Made by a program: the position numbers and the translations under genes. The notes below the pieces were generated by a model, which searched no databases, was not told the origin of the DNA, and saw nothing but the letters and a program-made list of their open reading frames with translations. Positions 17,825 to 28,064 of a stretch of 64,000 nucleotides of DNA are shown here, piece after piece (the first letter of the stretch is position 1; each line of letters opens with the position of its first letter). Source of the stretch: Propylenella binzhouense (GTDB lineage Bacteria > Pseudomonadota > Alphaproteobacteria > Rhizobiales > Afifellaceae); contig NZ_SPKJ01000006.1 of the NCBI RefSeq assembly GCF_009866965.1, forward strand, positions 36,267 to 100,266, given 5' to 3'.

Positions 17825-20800
17825 ATGAGCTGGGACTTCTGGATCGACCGCGGCGGCACCTTTACCGACATCATCGCGCGGAAGCCCGACGGCACGCTGG
17901 AAGCGCGCAAGCTACTTTCGGAGAACCCCGGTGTGTATCGCGACTCCGCCACCGCAGGCATTCGCGCGTTTCTCGGGTTGAAGCCCGGCGACGCAATCCC
18001 GCCGGATGCGATCGGCACCATCAAGATGGGGACGACCGTGGCAACCAATGCCCTGCTTGAACGCAAGGGCGAGCCGCTGGCGCTCTTCATCACCGCAGGC
18101 TTTCGCGATCAGCTGGAGATCGGCTACCAGTCGCGCAGCGATATCTTCGCCATGAAGATCGAAAAGCCGGAAACGCTCTACACCTGTGTTTCCGAGGTCG
18201 ACGAACGCGTGCTTGCGGATGGCACGGTGGAGCGGCCACTTGATCTCGATGCCGCGCGTCGAAAGTTCGAGGAGGTGCAGGCGAGGGGCATAACTTCCGT
18301 CGCCATCGTCTTGATGCACGCTTATCGCCATCCTGCGCACGAACAGGCTCTTGCGCAGCTGGCGCGCGAGATGGGCTTTGCCCAAGTGTCGGTCAGTCAT
18401 GAGATTTCGCCTCTCATCAAGATCGTGGGACGTGGCGACACGACCGTGGTGGACGCCTATCTGTCGCCGGTCCTGCAGCGCTATCTCGATGGCGTGATCG
18501 CCGATCTCGACCTCGATGCGACAGGTGCCCGGCTCTTGTGCATGACGTCGGGGGGCGGGCTGACGTCGGCCGATCTCTTCCGCGGTCGCGATGCGATCCT
18601 GTCCGGTCCCGCGGGCGGCGTGGTGGGCGCTGCGCGGACCTGCGAGGCAGCGGGCTACGACAAGATCATCGGCTTCGACATGGGCGGCACGTCGACCGAC
18701 GTGATGCACTACGAGGGCGAGTACGAGCGGACCTTCGAGTCGGAAGTCGCCGGCGTGCGCATGCGTGCACCGATGATGATGATCCACACTGTTGCGGCCG
18801 GCGGCGGATCGATCCTCTCGTTCGACGGTGCGCGGTTCCAGGTTGGGCCGGAATCGGCCGGCGCAAATCCCGGACCAGCCTGCTATCGCCGGGGCGGCCC
18901 GCTCACCATCACCGATGCCAACGTGATGCTGGGCAAGCTGCGCAAGCAGAACTTTCCGAAAATTTTTGGTCCCGGTCAGGACCAGCCGCTCGACGATGCG
19001 GTCGTGCGCGAGCGTTTCGCTGATCTCGTGAAAAGCGCCGGAGCGGGCATCACGCCTGAAGAAGCGGCGGACGGCTTCATCACCATCGCCGTGCAGAACA
19101 TGGCCAGCGCCATCAAGAAGATTTCGGTGGCGCGCGGGTATGACATCACGCGCTATGCGCTGGCCTGTTTCGGCGGCGCCGGCGGGCAGCATGCCTGCCG
19201 GGTGGCAGAAACGCTAGGGATGAAGACCATCGTCGTCCATCCCTTCTCCGGCCTGCTGTCGGCCTACGGCATCGGCCTCGGCGACCTGCGCGCCAGCCGC
19301 CAGCAGAGTGTCGAGAAAGTGCTGTCGCCCGAGGTCATGACGTCGATTTCAGCGCTTTCCGAAAGACTGCTGTCCGAGACGCGGTCGTCGCTGGAATCGC
19401 AGGGCGTGGCGGCAACCGAAATGGCCGATGAGGTCAGGGTTCATCTCCGCTACATGGGCACGGATTCCGCCGTCGAGGTGAAGGCGGACAGCATGGACGA
19501 GATGGTCGCAGCCTTCGAGCGCGAACATCGCCAGCGTTTCGGATTCATCCAGGAGGGGCGCGACCTGGTGGTTGAGACCATGTCGGTGGAATCGATCGGC
19601 GGGGGCGCCGCCGTGCCGGAAACCCGGCGAGCGAAACCGGTCGTCCCTTCCGCGCTTCCTGAGACCTTCACCGGGATCTACAGCCAGGGCGCATGGCGGG
19701 AGGCCCGCGTCGTGCTGCGCCATGAGTTGGACGTCGGGCAGGTACTGGACGGGCCGGCTCTGCTCATTGAGCCAAACCAGACAGTCGTGATCGAGGCCGG
19801 CTGGTCGGGCCGGATCACAGAGCGCGACGATCTGGTTCTCACATTTTCGGAGAGTCCGGCGCAGACCACTGCCATGCAGCGGGGAACTGAATCGAACCCG
19901 ATCATGCTGGAAGTGTTCAACAATCTCTTCATGTCCATAGCCGAGCAGATGGGCGTCGTTCTTCAGAATACGGCGCGGTCGGTCAACATGAAGGAGCGGC
20001 TGGACTTCTCCTGTGCGCTGTTCGACAGCGAAGGCAATCTGGTGGCCAATGCGCCGCATGTGCCGGTGCATCTGGGCTCAATGGATTCCTCGGTGCGGAC
20101 GGTGCTCGAGCGAAATCGGGGCAACATCCGTCCCGGTGACGTCTTCGTACTGAACGCTCCATACGAGGGCGGCACCCACCTGCCGGACATCACCGTCGTC
20201 ACCCCGGTGTTTGATCGCGGCGGGCGCGAAATTCGCTTCATCGTCGCCAGTCGAGGCCACCACGCCGATATCGGCGGCGTTGCGCCGGGTTCGATGAGCC
20301 CTCAGGCCCGCTCGATCGAGGAAGAGGGCGTCTATATCGACAACGTGAAGCTGGTCGACCGGGGCGTGTTCCGCGAAGCAGAGATGCGCGCCATTCTTGG
20401 CAACGCGCGCTATCCGGCCCGCAACCCCGACGAGAACATCGCCGATCTGAAGGCGCAGGTGGCTGCCAACGAACGCGGCGCCCGCGAAGTGCACAAGATG
20501 ATCGAGCAGTTCGGCGAAGCGGTAGTGACCGCCTATATGGGCCACGTCCAGGACAATGCCGAAGCTGCGGTCCGCCAGGTCATCGATAGTCTGGACGACG
20601 GACATTTCGAGCTTCCGATGGATGCCGGATGCAAGATCTCGGTCGACGTTGCGGTCGATCCCGAGCACCGCCGGGTGCGTATCGACTTCGCGGGCACCAG
20701 CGAGCAGCAGCCGAGCAACTTCAACGCACCGGAATCGATCACCCGTGCCGCCGTGCTGTTCGTGTTCCGCATGCTCGTCGGCCGGAATATTCCCATGAAT

Positions 20801-21529
20801 GCAGGTTGCCTGCGGCCGATCGACATTGTGGTGCCGGAAGGCAGCATGCTCTCGCCGCGCTATCCGGCCGCGGTGGTGGCAGGCAATGTCGAGGTCAGCC
20901 AGGCGGTGACGAACTGTCTGCTCGGCGCGGTCGGCAGGTTGGGATCATCGCAGGCGACGATGAACAACCTGACCTTCGGTAATGCGACGTCGCAGTACTA
21001 CGAGACCATCTGCTCGGGCGCGCCGGCAGGCCCGGGTTTCGACGGCGTGTCCGGCGTGCATACGAACATGACCAACACGCGCCTGACCGATCCGGAGATT
21101 CTTGAAGCGCGCTTTCCCGTGGTCCTCGAAGAGTTCTCGATCCGCAGGGGATCCGGCGGGCGCGGGCAGTGGAATGCCGGCGATGGCGTGCGCCGGGTGA
21201 TCCGCTTCCGCGAGAACGTCGATTGTTCGATCCTGAGCGGCAACCGCAAGGTGGCGCCGTTCGGTACAGCGGGGGGCGAAGCGGGCTCGCTCGGGCGCAA
21301 TCTGCGCCGGCGCCTCGACGGCACGATCGAGGAATTGGATTCCTGCGTCCAGATTGCGGTTGTCGCCGGAGAGGCGGTGATCATCGAGACGGCGACGGGC
21401 GGCGGGTACGGTCCGCCGTCGAAGCGGGCCGCTGTCAAGCCGGTGCCGGCAACCACATCGCCGGACGGCAGGGACGACGATGTCGGTAAGACATCGTCAA
21501 ATTATCGACTAAACGTCAATCAACATTGA
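17825..21529 (+). CDS. Fused 5-oxoprolinase/hydantoinase (HyuA-HyuB), ATP-dependent
   Basis: 1234-aa protein joining both subunits of the ATP-dependent hydantoinase/5-oxoprolinase family. Residues 1 to ~670 are HyuA-like: the N-terminal phosphate motif [13 protein letters not shown], the [13 protein letters not shown] segment, and the second ATPase motif [11 protein letters not shown] with VAAGGGSI after it. Residues ~688-1210 are HyuB-like, starting [20 protein letters not shown] and including [11 protein letters not shown] and [10 protein letters not shown]. Such enzymes open 5-oxoproline, hydantoins or related cyclic amides with ATP. The actual substrate is unknown. ATG 17825 follows AAGGCGGG; an upstream ATG at 17789 is less likely. 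Confidence 0.9.
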   Translation: MSWDFWIDRGGTFTDIIARKPDGTLEARKLLSENPGVYRDSATAGIRAFLGLKPGDAIPPDAIGTIKMGTTVATNALLERKGEPLALFITAGFRDQLEIGYQSRSDIFAMKIEKPETLYTCVSEVDERVLADGTVERPLDLDAARRKFEEVQARGITSVAIVLMHAYRHPAHEQALAQLAREMGFAQVSVSHEISPLIKIVGRGDTTVVDAYLSPVLQRYLDGVIADLDLDATGARLLCMTSGGGLTSADLFRGRDAILSGPAGGVVGAARTCEAAGYDKIIGFDMGGTSTDVMHYEGEYERTFESEVAGVRMRAPMMMIHTVAAGGGSILSFDGARFQVGPESAGANPGPACYRRGGPLTITDANVMLGKLRKQNFPKIFGPGQDQPLDDAVVRERFADLVKSAGAGITPEEAADGFITIAVQNMASAIKKISVARGYDITRYALACFGGAGGQHACRVAETLGMKTIVVHPFSGLLSAYGIGLGDLRASRQQSVEKVLSPEVMTSISALSERLLSETRSSLESQGVAATEMADEVRVHLRYMGTDSAVEVKADSMDEMVAAFEREHRQRFGFIQEGRDLVVETMSVESIGGGAAVPETRRAKPVVPSALPETFTGIYSQGAWREARVVLRHELDVGQVLDGPALLIEPNQTVVIEAGWSGRITERDDLVLTFSESPAQTTAMQRGTESNPIMLEVFNNLFMSIAEQMGVVLQNTARSVNMKERLDFSCALFDSEGNLVANAPHVPVHLGSMDSSVRTVLERNRGNIRPGDVFVLNAPYEGGTHLPDITVVTPVFDRGGREIRFIVASRGHHADIGGVAPGSMSPQARSIEEEGVYIDNVKLVDRGVFREAEMRAILGNARYPARNPDENIADLKAQVAANERGAREVHKMIEQFGEAVVTAYMGHVQDNAEAAVRQVIDSLDDGHFELPMDAGCKISVDVAVDPEHRRVRIDFAGTSEQQPSNFNAPESITRAAVLFVFRMLVGRNIPMNAGCLRPIDIVVPEGSMLSPRYPAAVVAGNVEVSQAVTNCLLGAVGRLGSSQATMNNLTFGNATSQYYETICSGAPAGPGFDGVSGVHTNMTNTRLTDPEILEARFPVVLEEFSIRRGSGGRGQWNAGDGVRRVIRFRENVDCSILSGNRKVAPFGTAGGEAGSLGRNLRRRLDGTIEELDSCVQIAVVAGEAVIIETATGGGYGPPSKRAAVKPVPATTSPDGRDDDVGKTSSNYRLNVNQH

Positions 21530-21530
21530 C
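21515..21530. promoter_or_regulatory. Perfect inverted repeat at the 3' end of the hydantoinase gene
   Basis: GTCAAT-CAAC-ATTGAC, 6-bp arms with a 4-base spacer, overlapping the last codons and stop of the hydantoinase gene and about 190 bases before the binding-protein start. No T-run follows, so an operator is at least as likely as a terminator. TTGACA (21526-21531) could serve as a -35 element for the binding-protein gene, though no clear -10 is present. The rest of the 190-base gap shows nothing I can name. Confidence 0.35.
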
Positions 21531-21719
21531 ACAGTGTCTCGGAGATGTGAGCAATTGGTGTGAAGGAGAGACACGGTCCGGAGCTTCGGGCTCAGGACGG
21601 GCAACCCTGGACGTGCATGTACTGCGGGCGACAGAGGGCTTGAACGTGTCCACTACGAAGAATTGCCGTTGAAGCAGGAACTGTCCGCTGAAAGCGCGGA
21701 GAAGAATGGGGTAGGCAGA

Positions 21720-23276
21720 ATGAGCAGGACCACCTTCATCATGCATCGCCGCGGTTTTCTGGCCGGCACGGCTGCTGCAACTGCCATGTTGAGCCTTGGC
21801 GCAAGAGTGGGGCCGGCCATAGCGCAGGGCGCTGGCGGCACGCTGGTCTTCGGCCTTTCCGCAAATGTCGGAAACCTGGTCTATGGCCCATCGCGCGGCG
21901 CCGCCCAGTTCATCGTCAACCAGCAGATCCACCGCGGCCTGGTCAAATTCGACGAGAACGGCACCATCGTGCCTGCTCTGGCGGAAAGCTTCGAAGCGGT
22001 CGATCCTTCCAACTACAGGTTCACGCTGCGCGACGGCCTCAGCTTCCACGACGGTTCGCCCATCGACTCCGCAACAGTGAAGGCGAGCCTCGAATATCTC
22101 GCCGACAAGTCCACCGGCGCGGCGATCTACTCGGCCCTGTCGACGCTGGCCTCGATCGAGACGCCGGACGCGAAGACCGTTGTCGTCAAGCTGTCGAAGC
22201 CGAACGCCTCCTTCCTCGACTACATGGCCGATCCGAACGCCGGCATCGCGCCGGCGGCGGCGCTAGCACCGGGCGCGGCGAACTGGATAGGCGCAGGCCC
22301 GTTCAAGCTCCAGGCCAACGACAGCGGCGTCGGGCTGACGTTGGTCAAGGCGGACACCTATTACGACAAGGATTCGGTAGCGCTCGAAGGCGTCCGCTTC
22401 ATCTTCTACCCGGATTCGTCTGCGCGCACGAATGCTCTGCTGGCAGGCGATGTCGACATGATCGATTTCGTCGGCTGGGAAGACTTCGAGCGTGTCGAAG
22501 CGGATTCGAACCTGGTTCTGGACGCAGTTCCGGGCCCGTTCGTCTACACGATGTTCAACGTGGAGAAGGCGCCGTTCGACAATCCGAAGGTGCGCCAGGC
22601 CATCGCCCACGCCATCAACCGCGACAACGTCGTCGCTGCCGCCTTCTATGGACATGGCGAGCCGCTCTATGGTGTTCCCATGTCGCCGGGGAACGGACGC
22701 TTCGATCCGAAGATGGGCGATCTGTGGGAATACAGCCCGGAGAAGGCGCGCGCCTTGCTGAAGGAAGCCGGCGTCGATGGCCTCAAGGTTTCGTTGCTGA
22801 CCTCGTCGACCTATTCGTTCTTCCGCGACATGGCGCTGTCGATGCAGGCCGATCTCAAGGAGGTTGGGATCGAGGCGGAGCTGGATGCCCCGGATTGGGC
22901 GACCTACACGGCGTCGAAGAACGGAGGCAAGTACGACCTGGCGGTCGCTGGAGGTGCGCCTTCTGTCACCGGTCCTGTCTACCTGCAGGCCTATTCGATC
23001 GGTGGCCCCGCGTCGTCGTTCGGCAGCTACGGGTACGATGCATCCGAGATCGTTGCCCACATCCAGGCCGGCGAGGCGATTACCGACGATGCCGCCGCGC
23101 GGACGGAATATATGAAGGCGGTCGAGGTGATCCGCGACGAGGTGCCGTTCCTGCCGGTCGCGCAGCGTAGCCAAGCCTTCGCCTACAAGAACACGGTCAA
23201 GGGCTTCAAGAACGTGTCCGGTTTCCTCAGCATCACCGGCACGGGCTACATGATCGAGAAGGCCAAGGTCGAGTAA
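21720..23276 (+). CDS. ABC transporter substrate-binding protein, family 5 (peptide/opine/nickel class), Tat-exported
   Basis: Periplasmic binding protein of the DppA/OppA class, 518 aa. The N-terminus has a twin-arginine signal: MHRRGFLAG with R10-R11, then a hydrophobic stretch and AIAQGAG cleavage region. The family 5 fold follows with LAESFEAVDPSNYRFTLRDG and LSFHDGSPIDSATVKASLEY, then FNVEKAPFDNPKVRQAIAHA and INRDNVV. Start could also be ATG 21741, just before the arginine pair. Family members bind oligopeptides, opines, glutathione or other amphiphiles. Context suggests the ligand is what the hydantoinase and monooxygenase act on. Confidence 0.92.
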   Translation: MSRTTFIMHRRGFLAGTAAATAMLSLGARVGPAIAQGAGGTLVFGLSANVGNLVYGPSRGAAQFIVNQQIHRGLVKFDENGTIVPALAESFEAVDPSNYRFTLRDGLSFHDGSPIDSATVKASLEYLADKSTGAAIYSALSTLASIETPDAKTVVVKLSKPNASFLDYMADPNAGIAPAAALAPGAANWIGAGPFKLQANDSGVGLTLVKADTYYDKDSVALEGVRFIFYPDSSARTNALLAGDVDMIDFVGWEDFERVEADSNLVLDAVPGPFVYTMFNVEKAPFDNPKVRQAIAHAINRDNVVAAAFYGHGEPLYGVPMSPGNGRFDPKMGDLWEYSPEKARALLKEAGVDGLKVSLLTSSTYSFFRDMALSMQADLKEVGIEAELDAPDWATYTASKNGGKYDLAVAGGAPSVTGPVYLQAYSIGGPASSFGSYGYDASEIVAHIQAGEAITDDAAARTEYMKAVEVIRDEVPFLPVAQRSQAFAYKNTVKGFKNVSGFLSITGTGYMIEKAKVE

Positions 23277-23318
23277 TACTGGCCACCGACTTTCCTCGTA
23301 AGGTCACACACATCCGGC

Positions 23319-23335
23319 GGGACGCGCTGCGTTCC
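23319..23335 (+). other. RNA stem-loop between binding-protein and permease genes
   Basis: GGGACGC-gct-GCGTTCC forms a 7-bp stem with one G-U pair in the 84-base gap after the binding-protein stop and before the first permease. Hairpins at this spot commonly stabilise the binding-protein message so that it is made in excess over the membrane subunits. That role is inference. Confidence 0.35.
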
Positions 23336-23360
23336 GTCATCACGAAAGAGATTCAACCTG

Positions 23361-24308
23361 ATGGAACTGACGACCTACAGCGCGAAACGGCTGGCGATCG
23401 GCCTCGTGATGGTCGTCTGTGTCCAGGTCATCATCTTCCTGGCGGTTCAGGTGGTGCCCGGCGATCCAGTCGAGGCCATGATGAGCGAGACGGGCAATAT
23501 CAGCCCGGAGATCGTCGCCGCCCTGCGTGAACAGTTCGGGCTCGATCAGCCGCTTCCGGTTCGGCTGCTGGAACATATGCGCGAGCTGTTCATGCTCGAC
23601 TTCGGGACATCATTCCAATATTCGCAGCCCGCCGCAGCGATCATCGGCAGTCGTCTCCTCGTCAGCCTGGAACTGGTGGTTCTGTCGGCCTTTTTTGGCA
23701 TCGCCGCAGGCATCTTCTTCGGCAGCTGGAGCGTCCAGACCCGCATCGGGAACTGGCTGGTGTCCGCATTGGGACCGATCATCCTGTCGGTGCCCGGCTA
23801 TGTGGCGGGCTCGTTCTTCGTCCTGGCCCTGTCGCTGTGGCTAGGCTGGCTGCCGGCCGGCGGCATGGCTCCGATCTCCGATCCGGTCGAACATCTGCGG
23901 CGGCTCGTGCTCCCGGTGCTCACCCTGTCGCTGCCGATCGCGGCCACGATCGCCAAGGTGACGCGGTACTCGATCCTCGAAGTCCGCAACCAGGACTGGG
24001 TGCGAACCTCACGTGCCTATGGGTTTTCCGCCAGGCGAACCTTCAGGCGCGATATCCTGCGCAACGCGCTGACGCCCGTCCTGACGGTCTCGGCGCTCGA
24101 GCTCGGCGGGCTGATCGGCGCAACGGTGCTCGTCGAGCGCGTGTTCAATCTTCCGGGCCTCGGCTCGCTGCTCGTTTCGGCTGTGAGCGTGCGCGACTAC
24201 CCGCTGATCCAGGGGGCGGTTTTCGTGATCTCCGCCTTCTACATCGCCATCAATATCGCGGCCGACATCGGCTACGGCTTCCTGGATCCAAGGGCGGCGC
24301 GGCGATGA
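23361..24308 (+). CDS. ABC transporter permease (DppB/GsiC type)
   Basis: Inner-membrane permease, 315 aa, with six spans and the usual DppB-type N-terminus (SAKRLAIGLVMVVCVQVIIF, then VVPGDPVEAMM). The EAA cytoplasmic loop that binds the ATPase is visible as VRTSRAYGFSARRTFRRDIL. The C-terminal segment LGGLIGATVLVERVFNLPGLG is typical. The stop overlaps the start of the second permease in an ATGA junction. It works with the next two gene products and the binding protein. Confidence 0.93.
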   Translation: MELTTYSAKRLAIGLVMVVCVQVIIFLAVQVVPGDPVEAMMSETGNISPEIVAALREQFGLDQPLPVRLLEHMRELFMLDFGTSFQYSQPAAAIIGSRLLVSLELVVLSAFFGIAAGIFFGSWSVQTRIGNWLVSALGPIILSVPGYVAGSFFVLALSLWLGWLPAGGMAPISDPVEHLRRLVLPVLTLSLPIAATIAKVTRYSILEVRNQDWVRTSRAYGFSARRTFRRDILRNALTPVLTVSALELGGLIGATVLVERVFNLPGLGSLLVSAVSVRDYPLIQGAVFVISAFYIAINIAADIGYGFLDPRAARR

Positions 24309-25111
24309 GAAGGTATCTCCTGCCGGTGCTGGCCAGCGCCTTCGTTCTCTTCGCCATCGTCGGGCCTCTGCTCGTGCCGCACGATCCGCTGGCGCAGAAC
24401 ATCGTCAAGCGCTTCGCGCCCCTCGGCAGCCCCGAGCACCTGCTGGGTACCGACAATTTCGGCCGCGACGTGCTGGCGCGTATCGCGGCGGGTGCGCAGG
24501 TCGAACTGTTCACGGCGGTGAGCGCTACGCTGCTGGCGATGACGTTCGGCGTGCTGATCGGCATGACGGCGGCCTATTCGCGCGGCCCGACCGAAGGCGT
24601 CCTGATGCGCGGCGTCGACGTGATGCTGTCGATCCCGCCGCTGATCCTCGCGCTTCTGGTGGTCGCGGCGCTCGGGCCAAGCGTGCCGACACTGATCGGC
24701 GTGCTGGCGCTGCTGTTCATCCCCGGATTTGCCCGCGTCGCCTACGGCCAGACGCTGGAGGTCCGCAACCGCCAGTTCGTCGAGGCTGCCATCATCTTCG
24801 GCGCGCCGCGGCGGTCGATCATTCTCGGGCAGATCCTGCCCAACATCATGGCGCCGGTGCTGGCGCAGGCCTCGCTGACCATAGCATCCGCGATCCTCGT
24901 CGGGTCCGGCCTTGGCTATCTCGGTCTCGGCATCCGCCCGCCCGCGCCCTCCTGGGGCGGCATGGTGGCCGACGGGCAGCGCTACATGAGCAGCCATCCC
25001 ATGCTGATGATCGTGCCCGGCATCTTCGTCGTCTCCACCATCCTGATCTTCAGCGCGCTTGGCGACACGTTGCGCGCGCTATGGGATCCGCGCGAGCAGA
25101 GGAGCCGGTGA
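24305..25111 (+). CDS. ABC transporter permease (DppC/GsiD type)
   Basis: Second permease, 268 aa. DppC landmarks are PLLVPHDPLAQNIVKRFAPL, the LGTDNFGRDVLARIAAGAQV segment, the EAA loop (RNRQFVEAAIIFGAPRRSII), and the end motif LGLGIRPPAPSWGGMVADGQ. ATG 24305 sits in the ATGA overlap with the first permease. Its stop shares one base with the ATPase start (TGATG). The shortness compared with some DppC proteins reflects a brief N-terminus. Confidence 0.93.
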   Translation: MRRYLLPVLASAFVLFAIVGPLLVPHDPLAQNIVKRFAPLGSPEHLLGTDNFGRDVLARIAAGAQVELFTAVSATLLAMTFGVLIGMTAAYSRGPTEGVLMRGVDVMLSIPPLILALLVVAALGPSVPTLIGVLALLFIPGFARVAYGQTLEVRNRQFVEAAIIFGAPRRSIILGQILPNIMAPVLAQASLTIASAILVGSGLGYLGLGIRPPAPSWGGMVADGQRYMSSHPMLMIVPGIFVVSTILIFSALGDTLRALWDPREQRSR

Positions 25112-26751
25112 TGAGCGACGCCGCCCGCGAGACCGTCCTGTCCGTCCGGGACCTGTCGATCGATTTCCTCGCCGGCAGGACGCGCAAGAGCATCGTACGC
25201 ACTCTGTCCTTCGACATTGCGCAGCGCGAGACGCTCGCCATCGTCGGAGAGTCCGGTTCCGGCAAATCGGTCACCGCACTCAGCCTGCTCGGGTTGCTCG
25301 GCCCGCGCGCGACCGTTTCCGGGGAAATCGACTTTCTCGGCCGGAACCTGCTTCCCTACGATTTCCATCATCTCACGAAGCTGCGCGGCAACGAGGTTTC
25401 CATCATCTTCCAGGAGCCGATGTCGGCGCTGAACCCGGTCTACAAGGTCGGACAGCAGCTTACCGACGTTATCCGCAACCACACGCAACTCAGCGTCGAC
25501 CAGGCGCGCGAACATGCGATGGAACTGCTGCGCAAGGTCCGGCTGCCGACGCCAAAGACCAAGTTCGCCCAGTATCCCTTCGAGCTTTCGGGCGGGCAGC
25601 TGCAGCGCGTCATGATCGCCATGGCAATCGCCTGTCGTCCGCGCCTGCTCATCGCCGACGAGCCCACGACTGCGCTCGATGTGACCGTACAGGCGCAGAT
25701 TCTGGACCTGCTGCGCGAACTGCAGTCCGAGATGGGCATGTCGATCCTGTTCATCACGCATGATTTCGGCGTGGTGGCCGACATCGCCGACCGCGTGCTC
25801 GTCATGCGCAACGGCGAGAAGGTCGAGAGCGGAACAGCGGTCGATCTCTTTACCGACCCCAAGGAAGACTACACCCGCGAGCTCCTTTCCGCCGTGCCCT
25901 CGCTCGACAGGCGCGTTGGGAATCGGGCCGTTCAGACCGGTACCGATACGGTCCTGCAATTCCGCAGTGTCGGCGTGACGTTCGCCGGACGGCGCGGCGA
26001 CGGCATTCGCGCGCTGGACGGCATAGACCTGTCCATCCACCGTGGCGAGGTGGTGGCGCTGGTCGGCGAATCCGGCAGCGGGAAAAGCACGGTGGGCAAC
26101 GTCGCCGCCGGGCTCGTGCGCATCGACGGTGGCCAGGTGGTGCTCGACGGGACGGTGCGTCAGGGCAATGGTGCCGATGCCAGCCGCCACTCGCCGGGAG
26201 TGAGCATGGTGTTCCAGGATGCGAACGCCTCGCTCAACCCGCGCATGCGGATCGGCGCGACGCTGCGCGCGGCGCTGAAATGGGCGCGGAGGTCGAAGCC
26301 GGAGCTCGAGACCAGCGACGAGTACATAAAGCGGATCATGGCAGAGGTCGGGCTGGGCGCGGACTTGTTCAACCGCTTCCCGCACGAGCTTTCGGGCGGT
26401 CAGAAACAGCGTGTTGGCATCGCCCGCGCCCTATCGGTCAAGCCTTCGCTGGTCGTCGCCGACGAGCCGACGTCGGCGCTCGACGTGTCGGTCCAGAAGA
26501 CCGTGCTCGACCTGTTCGGGAAACTCCAGCGCGAGCATGGCTTCGCCTGCATCTTCATCACCCACGACCTGTCGCTGGCCTCCAACATCTCATCGCGCGT
26601 CGTCGTCATGTACAGGGGGCGCATCGTCGAGCAGGGCCCGACCAGGCGGATTCTCACCGCACCCTCGGATCCCTACACACGCGCATTGCTCGATTCCATC
26701 CCGCAGCCGGACCCGGTGCTGCAGCGCGCGCGCCGCACCCAGCCGGCGTGA
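25111..26751 (+). CDS. ABC transporter ATP-binding protein, two fused ATPase domains (GsiA/DppDF type)
   Basis: 546-aa fusion of the two ATPases of a peptide-class importer. First domain: Walker A GESGSGKS near residue 44, signature LSGGQLQR, Walker B LLIADEPTTALD and H-loop ITHDFG. Second domain: Walker A GESGSGKST near residue 318, signature LSGGQKQR, Walker B VVADEPTSALD. An oligopeptide-transporter C-terminal segment ends each half (DPKEDYTRELLSAVP and SDPYTRALLDSIPQ). ATG 25111 follows GAGGAG; an upstream ATG at 25081 lies inside the permease gene. Fused ATPases of this kind are also known for glutathione import (GsiA). Confidence 0.94.
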   Translation: MSDAARETVLSVRDLSIDFLAGRTRKSIVRTLSFDIAQRETLAIVGESGSGKSVTALSLLGLLGPRATVSGEIDFLGRNLLPYDFHHLTKLRGNEVSIIFQEPMSALNPVYKVGQQLTDVIRNHTQLSVDQAREHAMELLRKVRLPTPKTKFAQYPFELSGGQLQRVMIAMAIACRPRLLIADEPTTALDVTVQAQILDLLRELQSEMGMSILFITHDFGVVADIADRVLVMRNGEKVESGTAVDLFTDPKEDYTRELLSAVPSLDRRVGNRAVQTGTDTVLQFRSVGVTFAGRRGDGIRALDGIDLSIHRGEVVALVGESGSGKSTVGNVAAGLVRIDGGQVVLDGTVRQGNGADASRHSPGVSMVFQDANASLNPRMRIGATLRAALKWARRSKPELETSDEYIKRIMAEVGLGADLFNRFPHELSGGQKQRVGIARALSVKPSLVVADEPTSALDVSVQKTVLDLFGKLQREHGFACIFITHDLSLASNISSRVVVMYRGRIVEQGPTRRILTAPSDPYTRALLDSIPQPDPVLQRARRTQPA

Positions 26752-26794
26752 GGCGTCGAACGCCCGCGCCTGTCACTCTCGAAGGAAGAAGTCC

Positions 26795-28030
26795 ATGAAA
26801 GCGATCATCATCGGCGGCGGCATCGGCGGCATCATCAGCGCGCTGGTGCTCAAGCATCAGGGGTTCGACGTCGAGCTGTACGAGCGGGCGGAAGGCAATC
26901 CCGAGATCGGCTCGGCGGTCCAGTTCACGGCCAATGTGACCAACATCTTCAAGCGCATTGGCCTGCTGGAATTGGTCAAGGCCTGCGGCTCGCCGGTGGA
27001 AGTGCGCAACATGCGCGAGTGGAGCACCGGCAATATCATCAGCACAAACCGGCTTGGTGACACCATTGCCGAGCGCGAGCTGGGCTCGCCCTATCTCGTG
27101 TTCGGCCGCTCGGAATTGCTTGATCGATTGGGCGAGCAGCTGCCGGACGGCGTCGCGCATTACGGCATGAAGTGCGTCGGAGTGGAGCAGGACGAGGCAA
27201 GCGTGCGCGCCATCTTCGAGAATGGCCACGTAGCGGCCGGTGATGTGCTGATCGGCGCGGATGGCATCCGCTCCACCGTGCGACGTCTGGTCTTCGGCGA
27301 GGTCGAGCCGGTCTTCTCCGGCAAGGTCGCCTATCGCGGCCTGATACCGGCAAGCGAGCTGCCCGACTTCGACAGCTACAAGTGGATCGCGAATGCCTGG
27401 CCCGCGCCGGGTCAGTTCCTGCTGCAGAACTTCGCCGGTCGCGAGACCATCAATCTCAGCCTTTACCGCTCCGGCCAGAAGCTTGAGGATTTCGACACGG
27501 GCAACAAGACCGCCGTCGTGACGACCGACGAGGTGCTGGGCTTCGTCGAGGCCTGGGAGCCGTCCGCGAAGGATTGGATCTCGAAGTCGGCCGAGTACCT
27601 GCGCTGGCCCCTGTTCGACATCGAGCCACTCAAGCAATGGGCCAAGGGGCGGGTTGCGCTGCTGGGCGACGCGGCACATGCCACGCTGCCGTTTATCGGA
27701 CAGGGCGCCGGGCAGGGGGCTGAGGACGCGAGCGCGCTCGGCGATGCGCTGGCCCGTCTCTCGACCGATCCGATTGCTGCGCTCAAGCTCTACGAGGAGT
27801 TCCGCCTGCCGCGCGCGACGCGCGTGCAGCTCGAATCCCGCGCGCGCTCCAACTACATGATGCTGAAGGATCCCTTTGCCATCAACCAGCGCAACCTGCA
27901 GTGGCGTGAAGCCTCGAAGGCGATCACCGGCTATTTCGGCAACTCCGTCGATCACTGGATTCTCAACTACGACGTGGCGCGCGAGTTCGAGGCCCATGTC
28001 GCCAAGCGCGCCGGCGCCTCGGCGGCCTGA
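26795..28030 (+). CDS. FAD-dependent monooxygenase (salicylate/6-hydroxynicotinate hydroxylase class)
   Basis: Group A flavin monooxygenase of 411 aa. The dinucleotide motif GGGIGGIISALVL begins at residue 7. The DG motif is DVLIGADGIRSTVRRLV, and the GD motif GDAAHATLPFIGQGAGQG, near residue 290, binds the FAD ribityl chain. All key elements are intact. Related enzymes hydroxylate aromatic or N-heteroaromatic acids with NAD(P)H and O2, sometimes with decarboxylation. The substrate here is unknown. Start ATG 26795 follows GAAGGAAG. It is 43 bases after the ATPase gene, so in the same operon. Confidence 0.9.
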   Translation: MKAIIIGGGIGGIISALVLKHQGFDVELYERAEGNPEIGSAVQFTANVTNIFKRIGLLELVKACGSPVEVRNMREWSTGNIISTNRLGDTIAERELGSPYLVFGRSELLDRLGEQLPDGVAHYGMKCVGVEQDEASVRAIFENGHVAAGDVLIGADGIRSTVRRLVFGEVEPVFSGKVAYRGLIPASELPDFDSYKWIANAWPAPGQFLLQNFAGRETINLSLYRSGQKLEDFDTGNKTAVVTTDEVLGFVEAWEPSAKDWISKSAEYLRWPLFDIEPLKQWAKGRVALLGDAAHATLPFIGQGAGQGAEDASALGDALARLSTDPIAALKLYEEFRLPRATRVQLESRARSNYMMLKDPFAINQRNLQWREASKAITGYFGNSVDHWILNYDVAREFEAHVAKRAGASAA

Positions 28031-28064
28031 CGGATCGCCGTTCCAGACAGACAAGTACAAGGCA

